DNA of 64,000 nt, from positions 248,001 to 312,000 of the forward strand of contig NZ_NRCW01000002.1 in NCBI RefSeq assembly GCF_003130075.1, read 5' to 3'. Numbering within the stretch: the stretch's first letter is position 1; each line of letters starts with the position of its first letter. A program made the translations under genes and the position numbers. The stretch is from Aggregatibacter segnis (GTDB taxonomy: Bacteria; Pseudomonadota; Gammaproteobacteria; Enterobacterales; Pasteurellaceae). The notes below the pieces were generated by a model, which was not told where the DNA came from, made no database searches, and worked only from the letters and a program-made list of their open reading frames with translations. Positions 47,353 through 57,598 of this stretch are shown in pieces.

Positions 47353-49137
47353 TTAGCGATTTTTTCTCCCGAAGAACAGATCCCATAAACCTAATTTATG
47401 AGATTGCTGGTCAGAATATTGATCAATACGTTGGTGAATCAAACGAGATAACGGCAAGGAATCAAAATCGTAAGTTTTATTTTCTTGTTCCACCAAATCC
47501 CGCTGCAACAAAATCTCACAGGCTTGATCCACCGTCTCTACTAGGTAAATAAAAAACTCCTGATTTTTCACTGCACTGACTACCGCCTCCGACAAACTGA
47601 GCTGATTTAGCACCGCACTTGGAATCATCACGCCTTGCTTACCTGTGAGTCCACGACGTTGGCAAATGGTAAAGAAACCTTCAATTTTATCATTCACACC
47701 GCCCACAGCATGGACTAATCCAAATTGATCGATTGCGCCGGTAATGGCAATAGATTGCGGCAATGGCAAAGAAGACAAGGCACTTAATAAGACGCAAAAA
47801 CTCGCCAAAGAGGCACTATCGCCATCAATTTCACCATAAGATTGCTCGAATACTAAAGAAGCGGAAAAAGGCAACTGTGACGGCAATTCAAGAACATTGG
47901 CCAAGCAGGCTTCCGCAATCATAATGCCTTTGCTGTGAATGTTACCTGCCAATTCGTTTTTACGCTCCACATCCACAATTTCGCCATCACCAAATTGCAC
48001 GATACAACTAATTCGCGAAGGCTCACCGAAAGACAATGGCGTGCCCGGATATTCAATGACCGACAGACCGTTAATCTGCCCGACCATCTCGCCTTCAGTC
48101 GCGACATAAATTTGTTCCTGTAAAATGCCATCGTAAGTTTGCTCGCGCAAAAAACCAAATTGTGCCGTTTTATGTTGAAAATAACGTTCAAAATCCACCG
48201 CGCTGAGTGGATTAGATTCCGCTAAAAGTGCGGTCTCTGTGAGCATCATTTTTAATTTAAGTGGCGATACATTAATTAAATGGCGATTTTCACTATCACG
48301 CACCAATAATTGATACAGTTTATTAAAACCGCTTAAATCCAACCCTGGTAACTGATTTTGTTGTGCAACCCATTGCACATAACGCATCCATTGCTGTTGT
48401 TGCTCTGCTGTTTCTACGCTGCAATAGCTTTCAATTTCCGCATAATCTGCTAAATGATAGAGTTCTTCTTCCAACTCTTCTAAAGCCGCTAATTCCGTGC
48501 GATTACCTAGCACAATCACTTTCAATGACAAAGGGTAACTCGGAATATCGCAAGGCAATGTTTTAAATGGATGTGCCGAATACCAATCAAACATACCGGT
48601 CGTTAAAATCTGTTTCAAACGTTGCCATAAATCAAATTGTGCCAATAATGCGCTCGCAGTCACAATCAGCACGCCGTTATTCAGCTGGTGAACCAATCCG
48701 GCGTGAAGTTGAATATCATGAGAAGATGCGTGCACTTTAAGCGAACCGAACAACTGGAACTGATCAAAATATAACGCCGTAGCAGCGCTTTTTTTGGCTG
48801 CAAAATTATCTTCTAGCGATTGTGCAGGCTCAGCATAAACACGCGGAAAAGAGAAAGAATCCCCTTGTTCTACGTGATATTGCACACCATACACGCCCAT
48901 TTCAGGTTGGTGTTTTTGAATAAAACCTTCCAATAAAGAGGCATATTCCGCTTGATCATCCGCTTTCAGCACCAATAAAGTGCGGTGTGAATTTCGAATG
49001 AAATGCCGAACGGCTTTACTGGCACGAGGCTGTAAAGCAAAAAAATCCTGAGGTTGTGAAGGAATGTCGGTCACCGTCAATTCCGGACGTAAGGCCTGCC
49101 AAGGCAATGTAGTATTAGATAAAGAAGATAAAGTCAC
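47353..49137 (-). CDS. Lon-family protease YcbZ/LonH
   Basis: Cytosolic protein with a C-terminal Lon protease domain. 594 residues. The catalytic dyad is S441 in EIDGDSAS and K484 in GGVNDKIEG, 43 residues apart as in Lon. The N-terminal half lacks a recognisable Walker A GxxGxGK, and the place of Walker B reads NNGVLIVTASAL without the acidic residues, so ATP use is doubtful. Adjacent fabA and divergent matP reproduce the E. coli order. Physiological substrates are unknown. Confidence 0.88.
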   Translation of the reverse strand: MTLSSLSNTTLPWQALRPELTVTDIPSQPQDFFALQPRASKAVRHFIRNSHRTLLVLKADDQAEYASLLEGFIQKHQPEMGVYGVQYHVEQGDSFSFPRVYAEPAQSLEDNFAAKKSAATALYFDQFQLFGSLKVHASSHDIQLHAGLVHQLNNGVLIVTASALLAQFDLWQRLKQILTTGMFDWYSAHPFKTLPCDIPSYPLSLKVIVLGNRTELAALEELEEELYHLADYAEIESYCSVETAEQQQQWMRYVQWVAQQNQLPGLDLSGFNKLYQLLVRDSENRHLINVSPLKLKMMLTETALLAESNPLSAVDFERYFQHKTAQFGFLREQTYDGILQEQIYVATEGEMVGQINGLSVIEYPGTPLSFGEPSRISCIVQFGDGEIVDVERKNELAGNIHSKGIMIAEACLANVLELPSQLPFSASLVFEQSYGEIDGDSASLASFCVLLSALSSLPLPQSIAITGAIDQFGLVHAVGGVNDKIEGFFTICQRRGLTGKQGVMIPSAVLNQLSLSEAVVSAVKNQEFFIYLVETVDQACEILLQRDLVEQENKTYDFDSLPLSRLIHQRIDQYSDQQSHKLGLWDLFFGRKNR

Positions 49138-49282
49138 ATTAATCTCTGTGTTGTCTATTTAATTTGCGCGCATTATCGCACATTTCTTCCCGTCTTTCTT
49201 CGCATCGCTTAAAAATCTGCTAGAAAAACACCTATAAACAGCGTATAGTGACAGAGTTACCACGTCACTAAATAGAATTCTT

Positions 49283-49729
49283 ATGAAATATCAAAAGTTA
49301 GAAAACCAAGAAGCTCACTGGAAATGGGTGTATTTAACAAAGAAAGCCCGTGAAGGTGAAAATGTTACACGCTATACAGAAAAAAGTTTGCAAGAAGACA
49401 TTGTTAAACAACTCATCGGTTGCCAAAACTATCCGCAAAAAATTGAAGAATGGATAAAAGCGCATTTAGCCCCTGAATTGGTGATTAAAATGGACCAAGC
49501 CATTCGTGCCAGAAGAAAGCGCTTCTTCAACGGTGAAAAACAATCTACAAAGAAAAAATCCATTGATTTGGAATATGCGGTTTGGCTTCGTTTATCAAAA
49601 TATTCCCGCAAAATGAAAATGACGCTCTCGGAAACAATTATGTATATGATTGATGAACGAGAGAAAAAAGCATTATATGAAAATCAAATGTCGGCAATGA
49701 AAGCCGGATTAAAAGATTTACTCAAATAA
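49283..49729 (+). CDS. matP: macrodomain Ter protein MatP
   Basis: Binds matS sites in the chromosome terminus and links them to the divisome. 148 residues, the usual length. It starts MKYQKLENQEAHWKWVYLT, has the four-helix N-terminal part, and the ribbon-helix-helix near SIDLEYAVWLRLSKYSRKMK and TLSETIMYMI, then a C-terminal coiled coil. Its presence next to fabA/ycbZ is conserved across enterics and Pasteurellaceae. Confidence 0.95.
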   Translation: MKYQKLENQEAHWKWVYLTKKAREGENVTRYTEKSLQEDIVKQLIGCQNYPQKIEEWIKAHLAPELVIKMDQAIRARRKRFFNGEKQSTKKKSIDLEYAVWLRLSKYSRKMKMTLSETIMYMIDEREKKALYENQMSAMKAGLKDLLK

Positions 49730-49731
49730 AA

Positions 49732-49763
49732 AAAGACAAGTCCAATTGGGCTTGTCTTTATTT
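49732..49763 (+). terminator. intrinsic terminator after matP
   Basis: AAAGACAAG and CTTGTCTTT form a 9-bp stem extended by weak pairs around TCCAATTGGG, 2 bases after the stop, followed by ATTTC. It may serve cspD on the other strand as well. Confidence 0.8.
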
Positions 49764-49788
49764 CAATGACTAAATAAGGAAATCTTTA

Positions 49789-49998
49789 TTATTCTGCTAC
49801 CGGAATAATTTTTGTTGCGTGTGAACCTTTGTCACCGTGAATCACTTCAAACTGAACTTTTTGTCCCGCTTTTAATGAGCGATATCCATCCATTTCGATC
49901 ACAGAATAATGTGCAAAAATATCGGTATCACTGCCTTCTGCAGAAATAAAGCCAAATCCTTTTGCATTATTAAACCATTTAACAACACCAACTTCCAT
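49789..49998 (-). CDS. cspD: cold shock-like protein CspD
   Basis: Small single-strand nucleic acid-binding protein; CspD in E. coli is made in stationary phase and inhibits replication. 69 residues with RNP1 KGFGFIS and RNP2 DIFAHYS. MEVGVVKWFNNAKGFGFI and SVIEMDGYRSLKAG match CspD more than CspA. A GGTTTAAATTATGG leader is seen; upstream 200 bases are AT-rich without an ORF. Confidence 0.92.
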   Translation of the reverse strand: MEVGVVKWFNNAKGFGFISAEGSDTDIFAHYSVIEMDGYRSLKAGQKVQFEVIHGDKGSHATKIIPVAE

Positions 49999-50202
49999 AA
50001 TTTAAACCTCTTATGGTTTTTGTCCTTTTAGAACTACGTTTACTTCAATAAGACAATTGCCCTATCACCTTGATATGTTGGCATTTATATTTAAATAAAT
50101 TTCCCTATCACGCAATAACAAAAGTTTCAAAATCAAACCGAGATCACAAAAAATAACAAAAATTAATCAGCAAAATCCCTTCAGCTTTTATAATTTCTCA
50201 TT

Positions 50203-50367
50203 TTATTCATTTTTATTTTGTTTTTGTGTATTTTGTTCTCGTAACTGTTTTGCCACTAAGGCAATGGCTTCACCACTTCCTACACCTTGCGACATTAATT
50301 CTTGAATTTTTTCAACGGCACGTTGTTGCTGTTCGTGAGTTAAATTAAGTAAATCATTCTCTAACAT
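50203..50367 (-). CDS. YoaH/UPF0181 family small protein
   Basis: A 54-residue product missed by longer ORF cut-offs: [20 protein letters not shown] begins the protein. [30 protein letters not shown] and LREQ line up with E. coli YoaH (59 residues). Its tail is rich in N, K and Q. An ATG follows AAAGGATAG 6 bases upstream. No function is known for the family. It lies between cspD and truC on the same strand as both. Confidence 0.85.
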   Translation of the reverse strand: MLENDLLNLTHEQQQRAVEKIQELMSQGVGSGEAIALVAKQLREQNTQKQNKNE

Positions 50368-50419
50368 TTTCTATCCTTTATTATTTACATAAAAGTGCGG
50401 TCGTTTTTTTACGTATTTT

Positions 50420-51133
50420 TTACCATTGAAAAATCTGCATTAAATTTTGCCATTGCTCATCTAACCCTGCCTGAAGCGTTATTGGCTGTTGCGTGACCGG
50501 ATGAACAAAAGTTAATTTTTCCGCATGTAACATTAAACGAGAACACCCCGTGTGCTCTGTCAAAGCTCGATTTTGGTGTAAATCGCCGTACTGCGTATCA
50601 CCTAAAATCGGATGAAAAATATGTTTCATATGACGACGAAGCTGATGTTTACGCCCGGTTTTCGGTATTAAGCGAACCAATGAATAACGAGAAGTGGCAT
50701 AGCGCCCTACGCCATAAGGCATTTCAACGGTTTTCAATCCATTGTAAAACGTCACCGCACTTTGAGGTTCTTTATCCTGTTGAGCAAATTTATCAGCAAT
50801 TTTATCCAATTGAACTTTCAACGGATAATCAATTTCGCCCTGCCCTGTCACATAACCACGAACCACGGCCAAATATTCTTTTTCCGTTTGTTTTTGCTCA
50901 AATTGATGGCATAACAAATTTGCTGTTTCACTGTTTAACGCAAATAATAACACACCGGATGTTGGTCTATCTAAGCGATGTATGGGATAAACTAATTGTC
51001 CGATCTGATCGCGTAAGGTTTGCATCACAAATTGAGTTTCATGACGATCCAACCAGCTACGATGAACCAACATACCTGCCGGTTTATTCACCGCCACTAT
51101 ATGCTCGTCTTGATATAAAATCTCTAGCGTCAT
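50420..51133 (-). CDS. truC: tRNA pseudouridine synthase C
   Basis: Makes pseudouridine 65 in tRNA. 237 residues of the RluA family. NKPAGMLVHRSW near residue 16 and the catalytic aspartate in IHRLDRPTSGVLLFA (about 52-66), then KTGRKHQLRRHMKHI, are clear. Its ATG overlaps the yqcC stop as ATGA (51130-51133), so the two are coupled, as in E. coli yqcC-truC. Confidence 0.94.
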   Translation of the reverse strand: MTLEILYQDEHIVAVNKPAGMLVHRSWLDRHETQFVMQTLRDQIGQLVYPIHRLDRPTSGVLLFALNSETANLLCHQFEQKQTEKEYLAVVRGYVTGQGEIDYPLKVQLDKIADKFAQQDKEPQSAVTFYNGLKTVEMPYGVGRYATSRYSLVRLIPKTGRKHQLRRHMKHIFHPILGDTQYGDLHQNRALTEHTGCSRLMLHAEKLTFVHPVTQQPITLQAGLDEQWQNLMQIFQW

Positions 51134-51444
51134 TGTTGTTGCAGCAATTCTTCGATTTCAATGATCGGGCGTAGTAATTCCGCCAAATACGCCTCTTCTT
51201 TTAGCGCTTCTTCCAAATAAGGGCTGATCGCGATTTGGCTTGGCAACGGTGCCTGGCTTTCCAAAAGTGCATACATGCGCGGAATAAAAATCCATTGCAG
51301 CCATTCTGTCGGACTCATGGCATCTAACGCAAAAGGCTGATCGCTCAAAAACGCCTCTTCTTGTGGCGGCATCGTTTGCCACAACGCTAAACGCTCCATA
51401 ATTTGCTGTAAATTTTGTAAATGTAATCGGGTTTGTTGATACAT
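51130..51444 (-). CDS. yqcC: YqcC family protein (DUF446)
   Basis: 104-residue helical cytosolic protein of unknown function. PFALDAMSPTEWLQWIFIPRM and MYALLESQAPLP are the family core. The first 25 residues are Q-rich. It is translated just before truC; a queF gene and a divergent zinc-ribbon gene lie close by, matching the truC-yqcC-queF neighbourhood known in E. coli. Confidence 0.88.
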   Translation of the reverse strand: MYQQTRLHLQNLQQIMERLALWQTMPPQEEAFLSDQPFALDAMSPTEWLQWIFIPRMYALLESQAPLPSQIAISPYLEEALKEEAYLAELLRPIIEIEELLQQQ

Positions 51445-51552
51445 AAAAAAGACCTCGTAAAAAACGGCTCATTGTAGAAGATTTCGCGTTTTTGCGCCAG
51501 CCATGGCAAATTTAGTGTAAAATTCGCCCTTTCAACTTTAGCGTTACCGTCT

Positions 51553-52335
51553 ATGTATCTAATCGAAGCCTTTTTCTCTCTACAAACCGAGCAATTTTCC
51601 TTGGAAAAACAAAGTCATTGCGTGAATCAAATAATTGAACAATGGCGCTACAATGGGCAAATTATCGGACGTGAAATTCCACAATTTGTCGCCCAACAGG
51701 AAAATCAAACGGGGTTAGCCGTACGCGTTACCTGCCCGGAACAAACCTCCCTTTTAGCGGAATTTAATAATTTCTCGGTGGATAAAGCCATGCAGGCAGC
51801 AGAAAAGTGCGGTGTGTTTTTTGAGAGTTTTCAGATTGTGGCAGAAGATCTCAATTCAGAAATCACTGCGACAGAACCACCTTCTTGGCAACTGCTCTAC
51901 ACCACTTATTTGCAATCTTGCTCGCCGCTACAAAGCGGTAATACTTTGCAGCCGATTCCATTGTATAAACAACTAAAAAACATACCGCACTTGGCGATGG
52001 ATTTGATTAAATGGCAGGAAAATTGGCAAGCTTGCGATCAGTTGCAAATGAATGGTTCTGTGTTAGAAGAATCCGCCTTGGCACAAATTACCGACACAAA
52101 AAGCACGTTGTTTAAGCATGGCTATCATTTAGCACAGGAAATTGCGCGCCACAGCGGCATTCCTACTTACTATTATTTGTATCGTATTGGTGGGGAAAAC
52201 CGCGAGGCAGAATTGCAATCTTGCTGCCCGTTGTGTAAACGAAACTGGACATTAAGCCAACCGCTTTTTGACTTCCTCTATTTTAAATGTGATCATTGCC
52301 GCCTCGTTTCAAATCTCTCATGGCATTGGCAATAA
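51553..52335 (+). CDS. Zn-ribbon protein (DUF2310 type)
   Basis: I recognise this only as a family annotated as zinc-ribbon, possibly nucleic acid-binding. 260 residues. Two cysteine pairs near the C-terminus, CCPLCKRNW (about 225-233) and [10 protein letters not shown] (about 247-256), form the putative zinc site. The N-terminal 200 residues show no clear motif. An uptake signal is near 51805 (AEKCGVFFE). queF follows after 8 bases, so the two are likely cotranscribed. Confidence 0.75.
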   Translation: MYLIEAFFSLQTEQFSLEKQSHCVNQIIEQWRYNGQIIGREIPQFVAQQENQTGLAVRVTCPEQTSLLAEFNNFSVDKAMQAAEKCGVFFESFQIVAEDLNSEITATEPPSWQLLYTTYLQSCSPLQSGNTLQPIPLYKQLKNIPHLAMDLIKWQENWQACDQLQMNGSVLEESALAQITDTKSTLFKHGYHLAQEIARHSGIPTYYYLYRIGGENREAELQSCCPLCKRNWTLSQPLFDFLYFKCDHCRLVSNLSWHWQ

Positions 52336-52343
52336 GGAAAACT

Positions 52344-53183
52344 ATGCATTATCAAGATCCCAGCCTGAACGCCTTAAAACTCGGTCAGCAAACTCAATAT
52401 GCGGAAAAATATGACCGCACTTTATTACAACCGGTTCCACGCCATCTCAATCGCGACACGTTGGGCATTACACAAACGCAGCCCTTTTCCATCGGTGCCG
52501 ATATTTGGACTGCATATGAAATTTCATGGCTCAACCTCAAAGGCGTGCCACAAGTGGCTATCGCCGATGTACAAATTGATTTTCGCAGTGAAAATTTAAT
52601 CGAATCGAAAAGTTTTAAACTCTATTTAAACAGTTTTAACCAAACAAAATTTGCTGATCCGTCCGAAGTACAGCACATTTTGCAACAGGATTTACAAGAT
52701 TGCGCCAAAGGCAAAGTCAAGGTGCAATTAAATTCGCTGGCAGACTATACGGCACAGCCTATTGTTGCCCTATCAGGCGAATGTATTGATGAGTTAGATA
52801 TTGAAATTCAGGATTATGCATTTAACGCTGACTTGCTGAAAAATTGTACTGGGGATAATGTGGTCGAAGAGACTTTAGTTAGCCATTTGCTCAAATCCAA
52901 CTGCCTTATTACCCAACAGCCGGATTGGGGGAGCTTGCAGATTCATTATGTAGGTAAACAAATTAATCGTGAGCAGTTATTACGCTACATTATTTCTTTC
53001 CGTCAACATAACGAATTCCACGAGCAATGCGTTGAGCGTATTTTCTGTGACCTCATGCAATATGCAAAACCGGAAAAGCTGACGGTATATGCGCGCTATA
53101 CTCGTCGAGGTGGATTAGATATCAATCCATATCGCTCAAACTTTGAAGCGTTGCCACAAAACCTGCGATTAGCACGACAATAA
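52344..53183 (+). CDS. queF: NADPH-dependent preQ0 reductase
   Basis: Reduces 7-cyano-7-deazaguanine to the aminomethyl form in queuosine synthesis. From the ATG at 52344 (AAGGAAAAC just upstream) it is 279 residues, near E. coli QueF (282). The active cysteine is in [14 protein letters not shown], followed by the NADPH-site [16 protein letters not shown]. The N-terminal half is the second T-fold copy of the long QueF type. The earlier ATG-like start at 52296 overlaps the upstream gene and was rejected. Confidence 0.95.
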   Translation: MHYQDPSLNALKLGQQTQYAEKYDRTLLQPVPRHLNRDTLGITQTQPFSIGADIWTAYEISWLNLKGVPQVAIADVQIDFRSENLIESKSFKLYLNSFNQTKFADPSEVQHILQQDLQDCAKGKVKVQLNSLADYTAQPIVALSGECIDELDIEIQDYAFNADLLKNCTGDNVVEETLVSHLLKSNCLITQQPDWGSLQIHYVGKQINREQLLRYIISFRQHNEFHEQCVERIFCDLMQYAKPEKLTVYARYTRRGGLDINPYRSNFEALPQNLRLARQ

Positions 53184-53187
53184 ACAT

Positions 53188-53231
53188 CAAGTGCGGTCAC
53201 AAAATTTGTTAGATTTTATGACCGCACTTTT
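53188..53231. terminator. bidirectional uptake-signal hairpin
   Basis: CAAGTGCGGTCA and TGACCGCACTTTT face each other between convergent queF and epmC. The inner AAAATTTG/TAGATTTTA part adds weak pairs. Confidence 0.7.
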
Positions 53232-53241
53232 ACGTTCTAAA

Positions 53242-53778
53242 CTAAATTCTTGTCACATCAAATTTCGTTAGATCAATACCGTCTTCCGTGCCGTAAAACT
53301 TAACTAATGCTTGTCGCAAAGTTTCAGCCCGTTTTGGTAAACCTTTTTCCGCATAGAGCTTCACTTGTTCATAGACCGCCTGTTTGAATGGTTGAGTATC
53401 TCCAGGTTGCCCATTGAGATTATCAGCGCTAGCAAAATAACGAAAACCGGCAGAGGTTGCCAAAATCCATTCTAATGCTTGCGGTTTGACTTCCACTTTT
53501 TCAAATAAACGTTGTTGCTCTTCGCTACGTCCATCAGGTTCATACCAATAGCCAAAATCTTCTAATTTACGGCGTTCTTTACCGGCAACCAACCAGTGGG
53601 CGATTTCATGTAATCCACTGCTGTAAAAACCACGCGCAAAATAAATGGCATTGTAAGGGCAATCCTCATTTGCAGGAACATACAATGGCTCATCCCCGCC
53701 TTTGACTAATTTGGTGTTGTATTCTTGTTCAAAACATTGATTAAAAATATGAATTAAATCTTCGATATGATGTTCCAT
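53242..53778 (-). CDS. epmC: elongation factor P hydroxylase
   Basis: Hydroxylates the lysylated lysine of EF-P in E. coli (YfcM). 178 residues with the metal-site HEIAHWLVAGKERRKLEDFG (about 57-76) and AIYFARGFYSSGL just before. EVKPQALEWI and NLNGQPGDTQPF follow. Single gene facing queF, with a hairpin (ACCCGCTT/AAGCGGGT) near 53800 upstream. Confidence 0.93.
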   Translation of the reverse strand: MEHHIEDLIHIFNQCFEQEYNTKLVKGGDEPLYVPANEDCPYNAIYFARGFYSSGLHEIAHWLVAGKERRKLEDFGYWYEPDGRSEEQQRLFEKVEVKPQALEWILATSAGFRYFASADNLNGQPGDTQPFKQAVYEQVKLYAEKGLPKRAETLRQALVKFYGTEDGIDLTKFDVTRI

Positions 53779-53825
53779 TTTGACTCCAAAAAATAAACCC
53801 GCTTAAAGAAGCGGGTTGCAATAAT

Positions 53826-53855
53826 AAAGCCTTTGCGGCGAACCGAAAAGGCTTT
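53826..53855 (-). terminator. terminator of rlmE-ftsH
   Basis: AAAGCCTTT and AAAAGGCTTT pair around a 12-base loop, right after the ftsH stop. On the minus strand the stem is followed by ATTATTGC, and a second hairpin with AACCCGCTT/AAGCGGGTT stem lies at about 53796-53818. Confidence 0.75.
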
Positions 53856-53860
53856 TTTGT

Positions 53861-55795
53861 TTAGTTATCAGAGGAGGCAGAATCGTCGTTTTTTTCTACC
53901 GCACTTTCAACCTGTTGAGTCTCTGCTGCTTTAGGCTCTTCAGCTTTTGGCTGTTGAGGCTCAGCGCTATTAGTGCCCTTCGGTTCTTCCCAGCCAGCTG
54001 GTGGTGTAACCGGTTGGCGATTCATCAACTGTTTAATTTGCTCTTCTTCAATGGTTTCATATTTTACTAATGCATCTTTCATGGCGTGTAAAATATCCAT
54101 ATTGTCGATCAGAATTTGTCTCGCACGTTCATAGTTACGACTCACAATCGCACGCACTTCCTCATCGATCACATGCGCAGTTTCATCAGACATGTGTTTT
54201 GCTTTCGCCATGGAACGTCCCAAGAACACTTCCCCGTCATCCTCAGTGTAAAGAATCGGGCCAAGTTTATCGGAGAAACCCCATTGGGTAACCATGTTAC
54301 GAGCAATATTAGTTGCCACTTTAATATCGTTAGAAGCACCTGTCGAAATATTTTCTTCGCCGTAAATCAAGTCTTCTGCTAAACGCCCTGCATACAACGT
54401 AGAAAGTTTACTTTCCAATTGTTTTTGACTGATGCTCACTTGGTCGCCTTCCGGTAAGAAGAACGTTACACCTAAAGCACGTCCGCGTGGAATAATTGTT
54501 ACTTTATGCACTGGATCGTGTTCCGGCACCAAATAACCGACAATGGCATGACCCGCTTCATGATATGCAGTCGACTCTTTTTGCTTATCGGTCATGATCA
54601 TAGTGCGGCGTTCAGGTCCCATGTTGATTTTGTCTTTGGCTTTTTCAAACTCAACCATCGTAACGATACGTTTATTGGTACGTGCAGCAAATAACGCTGC
54701 TTCATTCACCAAGTTTGCCAAATCCGCACCGGAATAACCCGGCGTACCACGCGCAAGGGTCATTGCATCAACATCCGGCCCAACAGGCACTTTTCGCATG
54801 TGAACTTTAAGAATTTGCTCACGACCTTTCACATCAGGCAATCCAACCACAACTTGACGGTCGAAACGTCCCGGGCGGGTTAATGCAGGGTCGAGAACAT
54901 CAGGACGGTTAGTTGCAGCAATCACGATAACGCCTTCATTACCTTCAAATCCATCCATTTCAACCAACATTTGGTTCAAGGTTTGCTCACGTTCATCATG
55001 ACCACCACCAAGCCCAGCACCACGTTGGCGACCAACGGCATCGATTTCATCGATAAAAATCAAACAAGGCGCATTTTTCTTCGCTTGTTCAAACATATCG
55101 CGCACACGAGAAGCCCCGACCCCCACAAACATTTCAACAAAGTCAGAACCGGAAATCGTGAAGAAAGGCACTTTCGCTTCACCGGCAATCGCTTTTGCCA
55201 ATAACGTTTTACCGGTACCTGGAGGCCCCACCATTAAAATCCCTTTTGGAATTTTACCGCCTAAATTTTGGAATTTTTTCGGTTCACGTAAGAAGTCAAC
55301 GATTTCAGCCACTTCTTCTTTTGCTTCATCACAACCGGCTACATCGGCAAAAGTGGTTTTGATTTGCTCTTGTGTCATCATACGCGCGCGGCTTTTACCA
55401 AAGCTCATGGCTTTACCGCCACCGCCTTGCATTTGACGCATGAAGAAAACCCAGACGCCGATTAATAACAACATCGGGAACCAAGCAATCAAGATTTGAG
55501 ATAATAATCCTCTTCTTTCCGGAGGTGTGCCTTCTACTTTGACTTTTTTATTTAATAAATCATTCAGTAAGTTTTTATCTTCTAAAGGAATGACTGTCGT
55601 ATATCTAGAACCGTCTGCTTTGGTAACTAAAATTTCATTGTCTTCAAACTTAGCCTGACGCACCTGACTATTTTCAACATCAGTAATAAAAGTTGTATAG
55701 TCCGTTACACTGCCGGTAGAAGTCGAATTAAAACTTTGATATGCCGTCATCATGACAACAGCAACAACAACCCAAAGAATTAAATTTTTTACCAT
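53861..55795 (-). CDS. ftsH: ATP-dependent zinc metalloprotease FtsH
   Basis: Membrane-anchored AAA protease that degrades LpxC, sigma-32 and damaged membrane proteins. The ATG at 55795 gives 644 residues, the E. coli length; a TTG three codons earlier was rejected. Two membrane segments (about 4-20 and 99-119) flank a periplasmic loop. Walker A is [12 protein letters not shown] (189-200), Walker [13 protein letters not shown], and the zinc site is [10 protein letters not shown] near 413. The C-terminal 40 residues are rich in P, E and Q. It follows rlmE on the same strand. Confidence 0.97.
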   Translation of the reverse strand: MVKNLILWVVVAVVMMTAYQSFNSTSTGSVTDYTTFITDVENSQVRQAKFEDNEILVTKADGSRYTTVIPLEDKNLLNDLLNKKVKVEGTPPERRGLLSQILIAWFPMLLLIGVWVFFMRQMQGGGGKAMSFGKSRARMMTQEQIKTTFADVAGCDEAKEEVAEIVDFLREPKKFQNLGGKIPKGILMVGPPGTGKTLLAKAIAGEAKVPFFTISGSDFVEMFVGVGASRVRDMFEQAKKNAPCLIFIDEIDAVGRQRGAGLGGGHDEREQTLNQMLVEMDGFEGNEGVIVIAATNRPDVLDPALTRPGRFDRQVVVGLPDVKGREQILKVHMRKVPVGPDVDAMTLARGTPGYSGADLANLVNEAALFAARTNKRIVTMVEFEKAKDKINMGPERRTMIMTDKQKESTAYHEAGHAIVGYLVPEHDPVHKVTIIPRGRALGVTFFLPEGDQVSISQKQLESKLSTLYAGRLAEDLIYGEENISTGASNDIKVATNIARNMVTQWGFSDKLGPILYTEDDGEVFLGRSMAKAKHMSDETAHVIDEEVRAIVSRNYERARQILIDNMDILHAMKDALVKYETIEEEQIKQLMNRQPVTPPAGWEEPKGTNSAEPQQPKAEEPKAAETQQVESAVEKNDDSASSDN

Positions 55796-55910
55796 ATCGT
55801 TCAAGGCATTACCCCATACTTATAAAGTTAATAAAATGTTGCAAGGTTACTATATTTGTTTCGAAAGTTAAAGTTATCAAATTGATTGTCTTTCTTTGTT
55901 ACTTAACCCA

Positions 55911-56540
55911 TTAAAACTTATAGCCACTTGCAACGATATAAACTTCCCGAGAGCGATCTCGAGAGGCCTCAGGTTTCCGAACTTTTACTACACTAAAGAG
56001 AGAACGAATCTCTTTTAAGTATTCATCAAAACCTTCACCCTGAAAAACTTTTACAACAAAACTGCCTTTGTTTGCCAACACCTGTTTGCACATATCCAAT
56101 GCAAGCTCGACCAAATACATTGCACGTGGAATATCCACTGATGGCATTCCACTGAAATTAGGCGCCATATCAGACATCACCACATCGACTTTTTCTTCAC
56201 CAACGCGTTCTAGCAAAGTACTCAGGACATTTTCATCGCGGAAATCCCCTTGTAGGAAATCAACCCCTACAATGGGATCCATCTCCAAAATATCGCATGC
56301 GATAACGCGTCCATTCCGACCAATTTGGCTGACGACATACTGCGACCAACCCCCCGGAGCGGCACCAAGATCGACCACTGTCATACCCGGTTTAAATAAA
56401 CGGTCTGTTTGCTGGATTTCATCAAGTTTGAAATATGCACGGGAACGCAGTTTTTGTTTATGCGCTTTTTGTACAAAAGGATCTTTAAAATGTTCGTTTA
56501 ACCAGCGAGTAGAACTCGCTGAGCGTTTTTTCTTGCCCAT
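55911..56540 (-). CDS. rlmE: 23S rRNA U2552 2'-O-methyltransferase
   Basis: Methylates the A-loop of 23S rRNA (FtsJ/RrmJ). 209 residues. [13 protein letters not shown] contains the first catalytic lysine, [15 protein letters not shown] binds [14 protein letters not shown] has the aspartate, and [11 protein letters not shown] the second lysine. The rlmE-ftsH order is the classic heat-shock operon arrangement. Confidence 0.97.
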   Translation of the reverse strand: MGKKKRSASSTRWLNEHFKDPFVQKAHKQKLRSRAYFKLDEIQQTDRLFKPGMTVVDLGAAPGGWSQYVVSQIGRNGRVIACDILEMDPIVGVDFLQGDFRDENVLSTLLERVGEEKVDVVMSDMAPNFSGMPSVDIPRAMYLVELALDMCKQVLANKGSFVVKVFQGEGFDEYLKEIRSLFSVVKVRKPEASRDRSREVYIVASGYKF

Positions 56541-56610
56541 AACCTGTCTTATATTTTGTAATGTCGTTGTATATGAAGGCTTAAGCTTTACTTTTCAAGC
56601 CTTAAATCAT

Positions 56611-56656
56611 CATTAATAAAAAATCCACCTTTCCTCGATTTTTGGCGGAAAGGTGG
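56611..56656 (-). terminator. terminator of purU
   Basis: On the minus strand CCACCTTTCC, a 12-base loop and GGAAAGGTGG run into ATTTTTTATT, about 43 bases after the purU stop. Confidence 0.87.
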
Positions 56657-56698
56657 CTTAAATCAGAATGGTGCTTATTGTAGCAATTAAAGTGCGGT

Positions 56699-57535
56699 CT
56701 ATAAAACGATCGTTTTATTTTTATAAACGAAAATACGATCGTGCAATGCCAAATCTAAAGCTCGGCTCAATACTGTTTTTTCTACATCACGACCGGCTTT
56801 CATCATGGCTTCCGCGCTATAAGTATGGTCAATATTGATCACATTCTGCATAATAATCGGTCCTTGATCCAACTCATTATTAATAAAATGCGCTGTTGCA
56901 CCAATAATTTTCACGCCGCGTTCATAAGCCTGTTGATAAGGTTTCGCACCAATAAATGCCGGTAAGAATGAGTGGTGAATATTAATAACTCGATTAGGAT
57001 AACGAGCCACAAATTTTGGATTTAGCACGCGCATATATTTTGCAAGCACAATGTAATCCGGTGCAAATTCGTCAATTTTTTCAGCGAGCAACTGATCGTG
57101 TTCTTCACGGGTTAAATCTTGATGACTAATGCAGAAAAACGGTACATCAAAACGCTCTGCCAACGTACGCAATGAATCATGATTTCCAATCACCGCAGCA
57201 ATCTCTACATCAAGACCACCATAGTAATTTTTCATCAAAATATCACCTAAACAATGCGCCTCTTTCGTCACTAAAATCACAATTCGTTTACGTTTTGCAC
57301 TGATGAGACGGCAATTTGTCCCTTCAGGTAAACTCAGTGCCAAATCGGCCAACAAGGTTTCTTCATTAAAAATCCCTTGTAGTTCCGTGCGCATAAAAAA
57401 ATGTTTGGTTTCAAAATCAACAAATTCATTATTATGCACAATATTTAATTGATGCTTATAACAAATATTTGTGATCTTAGAAATAAGTCCTTTATCATCA
57501 GGACAATCCGTCAATAATATTTTATTTTCAACCAT
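56699..57535 (-). CDS. purU: formyltetrahydrofolate deformylase
   Basis: Hydrolyses 10-formyl-THF to formate and THF, balancing one-carbon pools. 278 residues. The N-terminal ACT domain contains LLTDCPDDKGLISKI. The formyltransferase domain has SHQDLTREEHDQLL and VINIHHSFLPAFIGAKPYQQ with the catalytic asparagine and histidine, then GATAHFINNELDQGPII. It follows hns on the same strand, with a terminator between. Confidence 0.96.
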   Translation of the reverse strand: MVENKILLTDCPDDKGLISKITNICYKHQLNIVHNNEFVDFETKHFFMRTELQGIFNEETLLADLALSLPEGTNCRLISAKRKRIVILVTKEAHCLGDILMKNYYGGLDVEIAAVIGNHDSLRTLAERFDVPFFCISHQDLTREEHDQLLAEKIDEFAPDYIVLAKYMRVLNPKFVARYPNRVINIHHSFLPAFIGAKPYQQAYERGVKIIGATAHFINNELDQGPIIMQNVINIDHTYSAEAMMKAGRDVEKTVLSRALDLALHDRIFVYKNKTIVL

Positions 57536-57547
57536 ATTATCCTCTTA

Positions 57548-57577
57548 ATAAAAAAGAAACCCATAAAAATGGGCTTC
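57548..57577 (-). terminator. terminator of hns
   Basis: GAAGCCCAT, TTTT and ATGGGTTTC on the minus strand, followed by TTTTTTATT, about 22 bases after the hns stop. Confidence 0.87.
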
Positions 57578-57598
57578 TCTCGATAATTAAAAATAGTA

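Noticed and set aside
51158..51472. Second 104-codon ORF overlapping yqcC
   Set aside because: It shares most of the region in another frame; yqcC has the conserved family sequence and coupling to truC.
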